Source: DATARR01 sp036376245
GTDB lineage: Bacteria > Acidobacteriota > Thermoanaerobaculia > Multivoradales > UBA5704
NCBI GenBank assembly: GCA_036376245.1
Contig: DASVAS010000046.1
Coordinates: 1-64,000 of the forward strand
Length of the DNA stretch: 64,000 bases
Direction of reading: 5' to 3'
Under the pieces are notes generated by a model. It was given only the letters and a program-made list of their open reading frames with translations. It searched no databases and was not told where the DNA came from. Positions within the stretch are counted from its first letter, which is position 1. Every line of letters starts with the position of its first letter. Positions 48,376 through 56,710 of the stretch are shown here, piece by piece. A program made the position numbers and the translations under genes.

Positions 48376-48627
48376 ATGTTGAAGAAGCTGTGTCTCGTTG
48401 CCGCCGCCTTCGCCCTGACCGTCGCCGCCTCGGTGGCCCCCGCCTCTTCGAATTCGTGTCCGCCGCCGCGCCAGTACAGCGGCGCCTGCATCCAGGTGAT
48501 CGTGTGGGCTGAGAACCCCGACACCGGGGAGTGCTGCGGCTACTATCCCACGCCGTGCTCGGCTCCCGCCGGCTGGCAGCAGTACAACAATCCTTCCTGC
48601 GAGGATTGGACGATCGAAGGCCTCTGA
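48376..48627 (+). CDS. Small secreted Cys-rich protein
   Basis: The 83-residue product starts MLKKLCLVAAAFALTVAAS (signal peptide to about ASS) and has a mature part of 60 residues with six Cys, including an adjacent pair (TGECCGYYPTPC). AAGGAAGGA stands upstream. It is followed by a terminator. Same plan as 5323-5556 and 34062-34430 but no clear sequence similarity among mature parts. Confidence 0.7.
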   Translation: MLKKLCLVAAAFALTVAASVAPASSNSCPPPRQYSGACIQVIVWAENPDTGECCGYYPTPCSAPAGWQQYNNPSCEDWTIEGL

Positions 48628-48642
48628 TCCGCCGCCAGGGGA

Positions 48643-48671
48643 GGGACGGCGCCGCCGTCCCTCTCTTTTCC
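48643..48671 (+). terminator. Intrinsic terminator after the Cys-rich gene
   Basis: A perfect GGGACGGC/GCCGTCCC stem with a 3-nt loop is followed by TCTCTTTTCC. Confidence 0.8.
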
Positions 48672-48737
48672 ATCCCGCCCGCTATCGCTTCTTGTAACGG
48701 CTAATATATTGGCGGTTTCTGTCTCTATCTGATCTCT

Positions 48738-48757
48738 ATCGCTATTATAATAGCGAT
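48738..48757 (+). promoter_or_regulatory. 20-bp perfect palindromic operator over a -10 box
   Basis: ATCGCTATTATAATAGCGAT is exactly self-complementary. It includes TATAAT (48746-48751), which can serve as a -10 box. It lies 29 bp before the ATG of the HipB-like gene. A second, partial half-site, GCTATCGCTT, is at about 48681. Auto-repression by the XRE protein is the likely use; XRE/HipB antitoxins bind such palindromes. Confidence 0.8.
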
Positions 48758-48785
48758 TGTGGGGCGATTGGAGAGGAGCAGCGCC

Positions 48786-49091
48786 ATGGACGGCTTTTCC
48801 CTGGAGACGCCCGAGCAGGTCAGCAGGACCCTGGCGGCCCGGGTCAAGGAGCTGCGGCTGGCCCGGGGATGGAAGCAGGCCACCCTGGCTGAGCGGTCCG
48901 GGGTGAGTCTCGCCTCGCTGCGGCGCTTCGAGGACACGGGAAAGGTGTCGCTCCAGCATCTGCTGTCTCTCGCCTTCGCCCTGAATCGGCTGGATGACTT
49001 CAACGCTCTTCTCGAACCACCCCCCGCGTCGTCCCTGGCCGAATTGGAGACCCGCGAGAAGCGGCCCGCGCGCAAACGGGGCCGCATATGA
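48786..49091 (+). CDS. XRE-family regulator / HipB-like antitoxin
   Basis: The 101-residue protein has a helix-turn-helix at about 18-70 (RVKELRLARGWKQATLAERS; GVSLASLRRFEDTGKVSL) and a basic tail (ETREKRPARKRGRI). The following frame starts in a 4-nt overlap (ATGA) and opens like a HipA kinase, so this is a HipB-type antitoxin. The toxin is broken, so the gene may persist only as a repressor. Its promoter carries the palindrome at 48738-48757. Confidence 0.85.
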   Translation: MDGFSLETPEQVSRTLAARVKELRLARGWKQATLAERSGVSLASLRRFEDTGKVSLQHLLSLAFALNRLDDFNALLEPPPASSLAELETREKRPARKRGRI

Positions 49092-49323
49092 AGGCACTGG
49101 AGGTGCGGCTCGTCCGGCGACCGGGTGAGGAGCGCGTCGTCGGCCGGCTGTCCGCTTGGCCAGTGACACCGATCCTTTCCTCCGCACGCTGCGCATCGGT
49201 CTTCTGCCGGCTCAGGCCGCTGAATATGGCTGGCACCGCGACCCCGAAGAGCCGATCTATTATCCACAGCAGGCCGCGGTGCCGGTTCTCGATCATCAGA
49301 AGCGCCCAGGCGCCGCTAGGTGA
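49088..49323 (+). pseudogene. Truncated hipA toxin remnant
   Basis: The first 24 codons read MKALEVRLVRRPGEERVVGR, typical of the N-terminus of HipA. After about 49153 this frame becomes incoherent. A different frame from 49141 to TGA 49321 looks coding (RLASDTDPFLRTLRIGLLPA and YGWHRDPEEPIYYPQQAA), although it does not match HipA as I know it. A deletion that joined two unrelated or distant parts is the simplest explanation. HipA is normally about 400-440 residues; none of the kinase motifs is left. Confidence 0.6.
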
Positions 49324-49729
49324 GCGTCTTGCTCGACGGCAGGCAGAGCAGTCGCGCCTGCTGGACCGAAATGGTCAGCCCGCCGGTATGGAACTGGTTC
49401 ACGATCCGGACGGTCCTCGGCGCCGGCAGGGCCCCGGGGATGTCATAGCAGACGTAGTGCAGGTTCGCGTTCACAATCCCGCTGGCGTTCTTCTTTACCG
49501 GGTTGCAGAGATAGCGCATCTTGAGCGGCCCCGTGACGGTCTGGGTGATGAACTGATCCGTCAGGGTGAGCGCAGGGACGGGGACCAGCGGTCCGTTGAT
49601 GACCTCGTAACACTTGTAATGGTTCCCGAGCGGGATCGCCTGCGCCTGCGTTTCCGGAACGTCGGCAAGGGCGAGGACGGTCAACGTCAAGGCCAGAGTC
49701 AGAAGCATCCATCGATTGAGGGCTTGCAT
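49316..49729 (-). CDS. Secreted protein with two HYKCYEV-type repeats (DUF7450-like)
   Basis: The 137-residue product has a signal peptide (LLTLALTLTVLALADVPETQ) and a domain with repeats: NHYKCYEVINGPLV...LTLTDQFITQTV...YLCNPVKKN, followed by LHYVCYDIPGAL...VRIVNQF...LLCLPSSK. This duplicated pattern is known to me from soil Gram-negatives and may be the DUF7450 type. The ATG at 49729 has AAGGAG 8 nt upstream; one two codons earlier is too near the site. Function unknown. Confidence 0.75.
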   Translation of the reverse strand: MQALNRWMLLTLALTLTVLALADVPETQAQAIPLGNHYKCYEVINGPLVPVPALTLTDQFITQTVTGPLKMRYLCNPVKKNASGIVNANLHYVCYDIPGALPAPRTVRIVNQFHTGGLTISVQQARLLCLPSSKTLT

Positions 49730-49936
49730 CGTCATCTCTCCTTGTCTCTCCACGCAGGAGGGATTTTGCGCGGCGCCTCCGTGACGCCGCGGAGGACGGC
49801 GGACAGAAGGACGTGTGGACGGTTGCGCGCGCGGACGAGGGCCCAGGATGGCCGGACGGTCCCCATGGAATACGCCCATTTAATAAGGTGCTTGCCAGTC
49901 AGGAAATCGAGCCCTGAAAACAAGCTCTGTCCCAGG

Positions 49937-49963
49937 CCGTTGTAAGCTTGCTCCCAATGCGAC
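49937..49963 (+). repeat. 27-bp leader repeat, copy 1 (ends in ATGCGAC)
   Basis: About 24 of 28 positions equal 51761-51787, which is the start region of the first ABC gene, including its ATG. Here the ATG (49957) opens a short frame before the true hydrolase start at 50039. Confidence 0.7.
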
Positions 49964-50038
49964 GTTGGTGGACGGCGCTCGTGCGGTTTTGGCGACGATT
50001 CGTTGTGCTCGCTTCGCTTTTCGTTAGGAGGGCTCGAG

Positions 50039-51751
50039 ATGGAAGGCATCAGCCGGCGAGGTTTCTTGGGATGGACCGCATGGACGGCCTTCGGGTTGGG
50101 GGCGACCCGGGCCGCCGGGGCCCCATGGCCTTCGGGGTGGCAGGAGCCCGCCTCTCCGGCTCCAGCCCCCGGCGGCTCCGACCCGATCCAGGTGATCGAC
50201 GCCTTCGTCGAGCGCCACCGGCGGGAGATGGGCCTGCCCGGATTGACGCTCGGGCTCGCCGGCCGCGAGGGCACGATCGCGGTGCGCACCTACGGTCATG
50301 CCGACGTCAAGACCGGAGCGCCGGTGCGGCCTGAGAACCTCTTCGAGATCGGCTCCATCACCAAATCGTTCGTCGGCATCGCGCTGCTGCAGCTTCGGGA
50401 CGAGGGCCGGCTCGACCTCGGTCGCCCCATCCGCGAGCTTCTCCCCTGGCTGCGCATCGAAAGCGCGTACGCGCCGATCACCGTCCACCACCTCCTGACC
50501 CACACGTCGGGCCTGCCCAATCCGCTGAGCCTCCCCGCGATCCCGCTGTGGACCGCGTCGCCGCCCGGCGAGCATTTTCATTACTGCAACGCGGGTTATC
50601 AGATCCTGGGCCTGCTGCTCGAGACGCTCGACCGGCGGCCGTTGCGCGAGAGCCTGCGCGCCCGCATCCTGCAGCCGCTCGGCATGGCCGCCAGCGAGCC
50701 GGTGATCTCGCACGAGATCCGCCCGCGCCTGCCGGTGAGCTATTGGCCGCTCTACGACGACCGGCCGTTCCATCGCCACGGCCCGCTCGCCGAGGCCCCC
50801 AACCTGGCGATGGACAACGCCGCCGGTTGCATCGCTTCGACCCCCGCCGACATGGCGCTCTACATGCGGATGCTCCTCAACCGCGGGCGCATGCCGCGGG
50901 GCCGTCTGCTTTCGGAGGAGAGCTTCGCCCTGTTCGCGAAGCCCGCGATCCCGGCGCCCGGCTTCGGCGAGGGGGCCGGCTACGGCTATGGGATCGCCGT
51001 GCAGCCGGTCGAAGGGCGCACCCTGCTGCGGCACACGGGAGGGATGGTCTCCTTCAGCTCGGCGATGCAGGTCGATCTCGACGCCGGCTTCGGGGCGTTC
51101 GCCTCGGTCAACGCCTCCCTCGCGGGCTACCGGCCGAACGCGGTCGCCGCCTACGCCCTGGCGGTGCTCCGGGCCGCGGCCGAGAAGCGTCCGCTGCCGC
51201 CGGCGCCGGAGCCCGACGATCCCTACAAGGTGGCCAACGCCGCCGATTACGCCGGGACGTACACCTCGCCGGACGGCCGCAAGCTCGTTCTCGCCGCCGA
51301 AGGCGGGCTCCTGAAGCTGGTCCAGGGCGGCGAGCGGGTGGTCCTGGAGAGGATCGCGCCGGACGTCTTCTTCGTCTCCCATCCGGCTTTCGAGCTGTAT
51401 CCCCTCTACTTCAGACGCGCGGGGGAGGCGGTGGCCGAGGTGAGCCACGGCGGCGACTGGTACGCGGGGGAGCGCTACACTGGTCCGCGGATTTTCGAGA
51501 CGCCGCCCGAATGGCGCGCCTACGCCGGCCACTACCGCAACGAGAACCCGTGGGAAGGGAGCCTGCGGGTGCTCCTGCGCAACGGCCGCCTCTGGGTGGG
51601 CGGAGACCCCCTGGCGCCCCTGGGCTCCAACCTCTTCCGCTTCGGCGAGGAGGAGCACGCCCCCGACCGCATCCGCTTCGACGACGTGGTCAACGGCAGG
51701 GCTCTCCGCGCGGTGATCAACGGTACGGAGTACCAGAGGATCGAAACGTAA
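50039..51751 (+). CDS. Tat-exported serine hydrolase, S12 / class C beta-lactamase-like
   Basis: The 570-residue protein begins with a twin-arginine signal (SRRGFLGWTAWTAFGLGA). Its penicillin-binding fold shows SITK (SxxK, about residue 107-110), YCN (YxN) and HTG (in LLRHTGGMVSF), all family S12 residues. After about 400 a lipocalin-like C-terminal region follows (ADYAGTYTSPDGRKLVL; RAYAGHYRNENP). AGGAGG is 7 nt upstream of the ATG. Members are beta-lactamases, esterases or D-amino-peptidases. Two ABC half-transporters and a small peptide lie downstream on the same strand, so peptide processing is possible. Confidence 0.88.
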   Translation: MEGISRRGFLGWTAWTAFGLGATRAAGAPWPSGWQEPASPAPAPGGSDPIQVIDAFVERHRREMGLPGLTLGLAGREGTIAVRTYGHADVKTGAPVRPENLFEIGSITKSFVGIALLQLRDEGRLDLGRPIRELLPWLRIESAYAPITVHHLLTHTSGLPNPLSLPAIPLWTASPPGEHFHYCNAGYQILGLLLETLDRRPLRESLRARILQPLGMAASEPVISHEIRPRLPVSYWPLYDDRPFHRHGPLAEAPNLAMDNAAGCIASTPADMALYMRMLLNRGRMPRGRLLSEESFALFAKPAIPAPGFGEGAGYGYGIAVQPVEGRTLLRHTGGMVSFSSAMQVDLDAGFGAFASVNASLAGYRPNAVAAYALAVLRAAAEKRPLPPAPEPDDPYKVANAADYAGTYTSPDGRKLVLAAEGGLLKLVQGGERVVLERIAPDVFFVSHPAFELYPLYFRRAGEAVAEVSHGGDWYAGERYTGPRIFETPPEWRAYAGHYRNENPWEGSLRVLLRNGRLWVGGDPLAPLGSNLFRFGEEEHAPDRIRFDDVVNGRALRAVINGTEYQRIET

Positions 51752-51760
51752 AGAGGCGGC

Positions 51761-51787
51761 GCCGTTGTAGGCTTGACCCCTATGCGA
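51761..51787 (+). repeat. 27-bp leader repeat, copy 2 (spans first ABC start codon)
   Basis: Near-identical to 49937-49963; it holds GCCGTTGTAGGCTTG and the ATG of the ABC gene at 51782. No Shine-Dalgarno site is seen within it. Confidence 0.7.
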
Positions 51788-53596
51788 CCTCTGCGTGAGC
51801 GCGACGGGTGGAAGCTCTTCGCCGTCCTGCCGAAGGCGGACCGGGCTCTGGCCTGGCTGTGGTGGACGGTGCTCGTGCTGCGGGGCCTTCTGCCCGCCCT
51901 GTTCGGCATCGCCATGGGCGTGCTGGTGGCCGCCGTGCAGCGGGGCGGCGGGCTCGCGGCTCCGCTCGCGTTCGCCGGGATCGTGTTCGTCCTGCTCCAG
52001 GTCCTCACCCCGATCCATCAGACGGTGAGCTCGAACCTCGGGGACCGCACCGCGGCCTGGCTGTACGACCGCCTGACCGCGGCCTGCGTCCGCCCGCCCG
52101 GCATGGGCCATCTGGAAGATCCCAAGCTCACCAACGACCTCACGGTGGCCCGTGAATTCGATGCCGGGATGACCGCGCCGCCGCTCTCGATCTCGATGGA
52201 TTTCATCGCCGGCGGGCTGGTCGAGATGATCGCCGGCCTCGCCTTCGCGGCGGTGCTCGCGGGGTATCGCTGGTGGGCGGCCCTCGTCCTCGCCGGCGCC
52301 TGGCTGGCCACGCACTGGCTGCTGCGCGAGAGCGCGGTCTGGCGCGACCGCAACACCGAGGAGGTGCGGGCGGCGCAGCGCGACGCCGAATACGCCTACC
52401 GGATCGCCGTCGATCCTCCCGCCGCCAAGGAGCTCCGCCTGTTCGGCCTCGCCGGCTGGATCCTCGACCGCTTCATCCAGCGTCGCACCCGCCTGCACGA
52501 GCTGCAGTACGAGGCGACGCGCCTGCGGGAAAAACCCTTGCTGTGGAGCGTGCTGCTCGTGGTCGGCGCCAACGTCCTGGTGTTCTGGTCACTCGCCAGT
52601 GACGCCGGCGGCGGCCGGCTCGGGCTCGGAGAGCTGGTGATCTATGCGCAGAGCGCGGTCGGCGCGTCGATGATCGCGTTCGGCGGGCTCAACTGGGCGC
52701 TCGCCAGCGCCGCGGCGCCGGTGGCCGCGGTGCTGCGCCTGGAGCCCGCCATGGCGGCCGAGGGGGCGCTGCCCTCCGGCGCCCGCGAGGCCGCCGGCCT
52801 GCCGGCCCATGAGATCCGCTTCCGCGACGTCACCTTCGCGTATCCCTCCGGCGGCTCCGCCCCGGTGCTCGAAGGCTTCGACCTGACCATCCCGGCCGGA
52901 TCGTCGCTGGCCATCGTCGGCCAGAACGGCGCCGGCAAGACCACGCTCGCCAAGCTGCTGTGCCGGCTCTACGATCCGCAGGCCGGAGCGATCGAGATCG
53001 ACGGGACCGACCTGCGCGATTTCGATCTCGGCGCGTGGCGGGAACGCGTCGCCGCCGTCTTCCAGGACTTCATCCGCTTCGAGCTGCCGCTGCGCGACAA
53101 CGTGGCTCCCGGCAAGGATTCCAATCAAGCGCCGGACGCCGCCGTCCTCGCCGCGCTGGAAGAGGCCGGCGCCGCGCGTCTCGCGGGCCTCGACACCGTG
53201 CTGGCCCGCGGCTACGAGGGCGGCACCGACCTGTCGGGCGGGCAGTGGCAGCGCGTCGCTCTCGCCCGCGCGCTGTGCGCGGTGCGGCTGGGCGCCGGCG
53301 TCGTGCTGCTCGACGAGCCTACCGCGCAGCTCGACGTACGCGGCGAGGCCGAGATCTTCGACCGCATCCTCGCCGCCACCCGGCGCTGCACGACCATTCT
53401 CATTTCGCATCGCTTTTCGACCGTGCGCCACGCCGACCGCATCTGTGTGCTGGAGCATGGCAAGGTGATCGAGCTCGGCTCCCACGAGGAGCTGATGGCG
53501 CTCGGCGGACGCTACCGGACGATGTTCGATCTCCAGGCCCAGCGCTTCGCGGCGACGGAGGACGAGGAGGGAGTCGCCTATGACGTCCTCGCCTGA
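51782..53596 (+). CDS. ABC transporter half-molecule 1 (exporter type, consensus NBD)
   Basis: The 604-residue protein has six membrane helices (about 20-310) and a C-terminal ATPase: Walker A GQNGAGKTTLAKLL, Q-loop VFQDFIRFELPLRDN, signature LSGGQWQRVALARAL, Walker B VVLLDEPTAQLD, and H-loop ISHRFST. Everything needed for ATP hydrolysis is present. No peptidase C39 domain. The partner gene overlaps the 3' end by 17 nt, so they likely form a heterodimer. The start at 51782 (an ATG at 51773 is alternative) lies in the 27-bp leader repeat. Confidence 0.9.
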   Translation: MRPLRERDGWKLFAVLPKADRALAWLWWTVLVLRGLLPALFGIAMGVLVAAVQRGGGLAAPLAFAGIVFVLLQVLTPIHQTVSSNLGDRTAAWLYDRLTAACVRPPGMGHLEDPKLTNDLTVAREFDAGMTAPPLSISMDFIAGGLVEMIAGLAFAAVLAGYRWWAALVLAGAWLATHWLLRESAVWRDRNTEEVRAAQRDAEYAYRIAVDPPAAKELRLFGLAGWILDRFIQRRTRLHELQYEATRLREKPLLWSVLLVVGANVLVFWSLASDAGGGRLGLGELVIYAQSAVGASMIAFGGLNWALASAAAPVAAVLRLEPAMAAEGALPSGAREAAGLPAHEIRFRDVTFAYPSGGSAPVLEGFDLTIPAGSSLAIVGQNGAGKTTLAKLLCRLYDPQAGAIEIDGTDLRDFDLGAWRERVAAVFQDFIRFELPLRDNVAPGKDSNQAPDAAVLAALEEAGAARLAGLDTVLARGYEGGTDLSGGQWQRVALARALCAVRLGAGVVLLDEPTAQLDVRGEAEIFDRILAATRRCTTILISHRFSTVRHADRICVLEHGKVIELGSHEELMALGGRYRTMFDLQAQRFAATEDEEGVAYDVLA

Positions 53597-55415
53597 CCGG
53601 TCCGGCGAAGAGTGGCGGGACGCCAAACGCGACGCCCTGCCGCCCGCGCTGCCGTCCATGTGGCGGCTGTGCAGGCTCGGATACCGCCACGAGCCCGGCC
53701 TCATGCTGGCGGCGTTCGTGCTGTCGTTGCTGGCGGCGCTGCCGGACGCGTTGATCGCTTGGTGGCTCGCGCTGCTCGGCGAGGGGATTCTCGAGGGCGA
53801 CGGCAGGATCGTGCGCATCGCGGCGGTCGCGCTCGGCCTCTCCGCCGCGGCCACATGGCTGCTGCGCACGGTCAGCGCCCGCGTGCAGCGCCGTTTCCGC
53901 GACCGGGTCACGATCGCGCTCGAAAGTCATGTGGCCCGGCTGCAGGCCACGGTGGCCACCATCGCCCACCAGGAGCGTCCCGACATTCTCAACCGGCTCT
54001 CCGTGCTGCGCGATCAGATCTTCGTGCTCGATCACATGTATATGTCGGTTTTTTCCATCAGCGGATGGCTGCTGCGGCTCGGCGTGACGATCGCCCTGCT
54101 GGTCTCGATCCATCCGGCGCTCGCGCTGCTCGCCGTCTCCGCGCTGCCCACCGTGCTCACCTCCGTGTGGCGGCCCGCGGTCGAGCGCGTCGCCTACGAG
54201 CGCGGGGCTCCGGCGAGCCGGCTGGCGCGGCATTTCTTCACCCTGGCGACGACCGCCGCGCCCGGCAAGGAGGTGCGCGTCACCGGCATCGGCGGGCGCG
54301 TCGCCGACGGGCGCCGCGAGGCCTGGGAGCGCTGGTACGGGCCGGTCGCCGGCGCCCGCTGGGGCTCGGCCGCGTGGCACACGCTCGCCTGGGCCGTGTT
54401 CGGCGGCGCCTGGGTCGGCGCGGTGGCCTTCGTCTCGGCGGGGCTCCGCGCCCCCGCGGGCGACGTCCTGCTCGTCCTCGCGGCCGGCGCGCGCCTCTCC
54501 GCGTACATCGGAGCCACCGTCGGTGAAATCGGCTTCCTGCGGGGGATCTGGATGGACGGCTCCCAGCGCCTGGCCTGGCTGGAGGATTACGCGGCGTCCC
54601 TGCTCGTTCACGCGGACCTGCCCGTGCCGCCGCGGCTGCGGCAGGGAATCCGTTTCGATCACGTTTCCTTCGCCTATCCCGGCACCGAGCGCCTCGTGCT
54701 GGAGGACGTGACGCTCGAGCTGCCCGCCGGCGCCGTCGTCGCGGTCGTGGGAGAAAACGGCGCCGGCAAGACTACGCTCGTCAAGCTGCTGGCCAAGCTC
54801 TACGAGCCCACGTCGGGCGCGATCCTCGTGGATGGCCAGCCGCTGGCGCGCATGCGGGCCGACGAGTGGCGCGAGCGCCTCGCCGGAGCGTTCCAGGATT
54901 TCTTCCGCTTCGAGCTCCCCGCGCGCCAATCCGTCGGCGTCGGGGACCTGCCCCGTCTCGACGACGAGCCCGCCGTCGTCCGGGCCGTCGGACGTGCCGG
55001 AGCGGACGACGTCGTAGCTCGCTGGCCGTCCGGGCTCGACACGCAGCTCGGCCCGACCTGGCCCGGCGGCGTCGACGTCTCGTTCGGCCAGTGGCAGAAG
55101 CTCGCCCTGGCCCGCGGTTTCATGCGAGACCACCCGCTGCTCCTCGTGCTGGACGAGCCCACGGCCGCCCTCGACGCGGAGACCGAGCACGCGCTCTTCG
55201 AACGCTACGCCGCCGCGGCGCGCCAGGACGTCGCCGCCGACGACGGACGCGTCACGGTCCTCGTGTCGCATCGCTTCAGCACCGTCCGCATGGCCGATCT
55301 CATCGTCGTGCTCGACGGCGCGCGGGTCGTCGAGTTCGGCACCCACGAAGACCTCATGGCGAACGGCGGGCAGTACTCCGAGCTGTACGGCATTCAGGCC
55401 GCGGCTTATCGGTGA
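53580..55415 (+). CDS. ABC transporter half-molecule 2 (degenerate signature motif)
   Basis: The 611-residue protein has the same plan: six helices, Walker A GENGAGKTTLVKLLAK, Walker B LLVLDEPTAALD, H-loop VSHRFST. The signature is VSFGQWQKLALARGF instead of LSGGQ, so one of the two ATP sites in the heterodimer should be impaired, as in many heterodimeric exporters. It overlaps the upstream partner by 17 nt. The 47-residue peptide follows 29 nt later. Substrate is unknown; a peptide is favoured by context. Confidence 0.88.
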   Translation: MTSSPDRSGEEWRDAKRDALPPALPSMWRLCRLGYRHEPGLMLAAFVLSLLAALPDALIAWWLALLGEGILEGDGRIVRIAAVALGLSAAATWLLRTVSARVQRRFRDRVTIALESHVARLQATVATIAHQERPDILNRLSVLRDQIFVLDHMYMSVFSISGWLLRLGVTIALLVSIHPALALLAVSALPTVLTSVWRPAVERVAYERGAPASRLARHFFTLATTAAPGKEVRVTGIGGRVADGRREAWERWYGPVAGARWGSAAWHTLAWAVFGGAWVGAVAFVSAGLRAPAGDVLLVLAAGARLSAYIGATVGEIGFLRGIWMDGSQRLAWLEDYAASLLVHADLPVPPRLRQGIRFDHVSFAYPGTERLVLEDVTLELPAGAVVAVVGENGAGKTTLVKLLAKLYEPTSGAILVDGQPLARMRADEWRERLAGAFQDFFRFELPARQSVGVGDLPRLDDEPAVVRAVGRAGADDVVARWPSGLDTQLGPTWPGGVDVSFGQWQKLALARGFMRDHPLLLVLDEPTAALDAETEHALFERYAAAARQDVAADDGRVTVLVSHRFSTVRMADLIVVLDGARVVEFGTHEDLMANGGQYSELYGIQAAAYR

Positions 55416-55444
55416 GCGGCGGCTTTATTCCAAAGGAGGAGCCA

Positions 55445-55588
55445 ATGAACAAGAGTCGGAAGCTGGATCGTGCGAAGGTCGTTCTCGTCCAGGAGAAGGA
55501 TTTAAGATTCGTCAAAGGCGCTGACGAAAGGTTGAAACAGCACGTGGACAATCCCGGCCAGACTGCGATGACCGACGGGCCGCCCTGA
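55445..55588 (+). CDS. 47-residue peptide, candidate RiPP precursor exported by the ABC pair
   Basis: The peptide begins MNKSRKLDRAKVVLVQEKDL and continues RFVKGADERLKQHVDNPGQT. The segment QEKDLRFVKGA resembles a double-glycine leader end (D-L-R-x-V-x-G-G/A) and the N-terminal KLDRAKVVL resembles a leader recognition strand. It has AAGGAGGA 6 nt before the ATG, among the best ribosome sites here. The remaining 22 residues would be the core, without Cys. It is the last gene of the hydrolase-ABC-ABC run. Confidence 0.62.
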   Translation: MNKSRKLDRAKVVLVQEKDLRFVKGADERLKQHVDNPGQTAMTDGPP

Positions 55589-55635
55589 GGATGGGCGGTT
55601 CAATCTGTTGCCGTGAATCGGCAGGGTCTACCCTG

Positions 55636-55700
55636 CGAAGAGACGCCCCGCCGTTTGTGGACCCGGAGAGTGCCCGGTTGAGGACTGGGGCGTCTCTACG
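55636..55700. repeat. REP-like 65-bp element, left copy
   Basis: It forms an imperfect hairpin (AGAGACGCCCC at one end, GGGGCGTCTCT at the other) and is repeated in inverted orientation at 56301-56365, on the other side of the transposase gene. Confidence 0.9.
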
Positions 55701-55730
55701 CAACGGTGGTGCCATGGCGAAACCATGAGG

Positions 55731-56240
55731 TTACGGAGGCTTCTTTTGTTTGGCTTCCCAGCGAAGGGGGTTCTGACGGATGTAGGTGCGGACATTTTCC
55801 AAGGCTTCGAAGCTGTCGAGGATGCTGTCATGGAACCGTTCCTGCCAGGCGAAGGCCTGATAGCCCAAAGCACGGATGGCTTTGGTCGCTCGCTTTTTGA
55901 ATTGGCCAATGACGGTTGACAACGAGATCGGCTCCGACTCTGGGGGCGCGGTTCCGAAAATCACGATTCCATGCAGGTGATCGGGCATGACGATCCAGGA
56001 ATCCAGCGTTGCTCGGGAGCACCCCGCGGGGATTGCCTGCCATTCACGAGCGACAACCTGCCCATAATTCGAAGGCTTTACCTGCCCACCTTCCACCTCG
56101 CCCAGACACGGATCGCGCCGCAGGGTGCAGATCGTCAGGTAATAGATCCCGGGACGTCGATAATCCCACCCCTCCAACCGGGACGAAGGGATTCGGTAAC
56201 GGTTACGAAATCGAGGCGCCGGATGTCGTCCACGAAACAT
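55731..56240 (-). CDS. REP-associated tyrosine transposase (RAYT, Y1/HUH family)
   Basis: The 169-residue protein is a Y1 transposase: the HUH-type metal motif is in MPDHLHGIVIF (H-L-H), the catalytic Tyr in NVRTYIRQNP, preceded by WQERFHDSIL typical of RAYTs. The N-terminus GWDYRRPGIYYLTICT matches the family. Such enzymes are single-copy and act on REP/BIME palindromes; here both sides carry an inverted 65-bp element (55636-55700, 56301-56365). Confidence 0.92.
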   Translation of the reverse strand: MFRGRHPAPRFRNRYRIPSSRLEGWDYRRPGIYYLTICTLRRDPCLGEVEGGQVKPSNYGQVVAREWQAIPAGCSRATLDSWIVMPDHLHGIVIFGTAPPESEPISLSTVIGQFKKRATKAIRALGYQAFAWQERFHDSILDSFEALENVRTYIRQNPLRWEAKQKKPP

Positions 56241-56300
56241 TTGCCTATCATTATACAGAACCTCCCCGTAACTTCATCCTTTGCTCCAGCAACACCGCTC

Positions 56301-56365
56301 CGTAGAGACCCCCCGGTCCTCAACCGGGCATTGACCGGGTCCACCAACGGCGGGGCGTCTCTTCG
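56301..56365. repeat. REP-like 65-bp element, right copy (inverted)
   Basis: Reverse complement of 55636-55700 with a handful of mismatches. The same CTCAACCGGGCA and GGTCCAC blocks are seen in both. Confidence 0.9.
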
Positions 56366-56710
56366 AAGGGAATACCTTACCGATCCAAGACAACTCTCTG
56401 GACCGCCCCCGCCCCCGGCAGGGTCCCAGCCGCGGACCCACGGGTGGCTGAGGCGATCGACGGCTGGCTGCGCTCGTTGCGATAAGAGTCGATGGAGTGC
56501 GCCAGGGAATAGGTGAAATCGGTGCGGCCGGCCCGGCCCAGGTTCCGGTATTTTAGAGAGTTTTCCTTCTCCAGGTGCCAGGTTCCTTCTCAGGCGGCGA
56601 GCCTATTGGACCTTGGTCCAATTCCGCGGCCTTCCTCCTTTTGGCTATCCTGCTCGCTGAGGCGAGCGGATGAAGCCCGCTCGCCTCCACCCTCGGCGCA
56701 AGGAGACATC
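56366..56710. other. Intergenic region upstream of DUF3604 operon
   Basis: No gene recognised. A hairpin around GGCGAGCGGATGAAGCCCGC lies at about 56661-56692 and may be an upstream terminator or regulatory stem. The reading frame into the DUF3604 gene extends back to 56513 but without a ribosome site. Confidence 0.5.

Noticed and set aside
49948..50334. Frame starting near the first leader repeat and running into the hydrolase gene
   Set aside because: It overlaps the Tat signal and SxxK region of the hydrolase in another frame and becomes Arg/Gly-rich; only its first codons (the repeat) are of interest.
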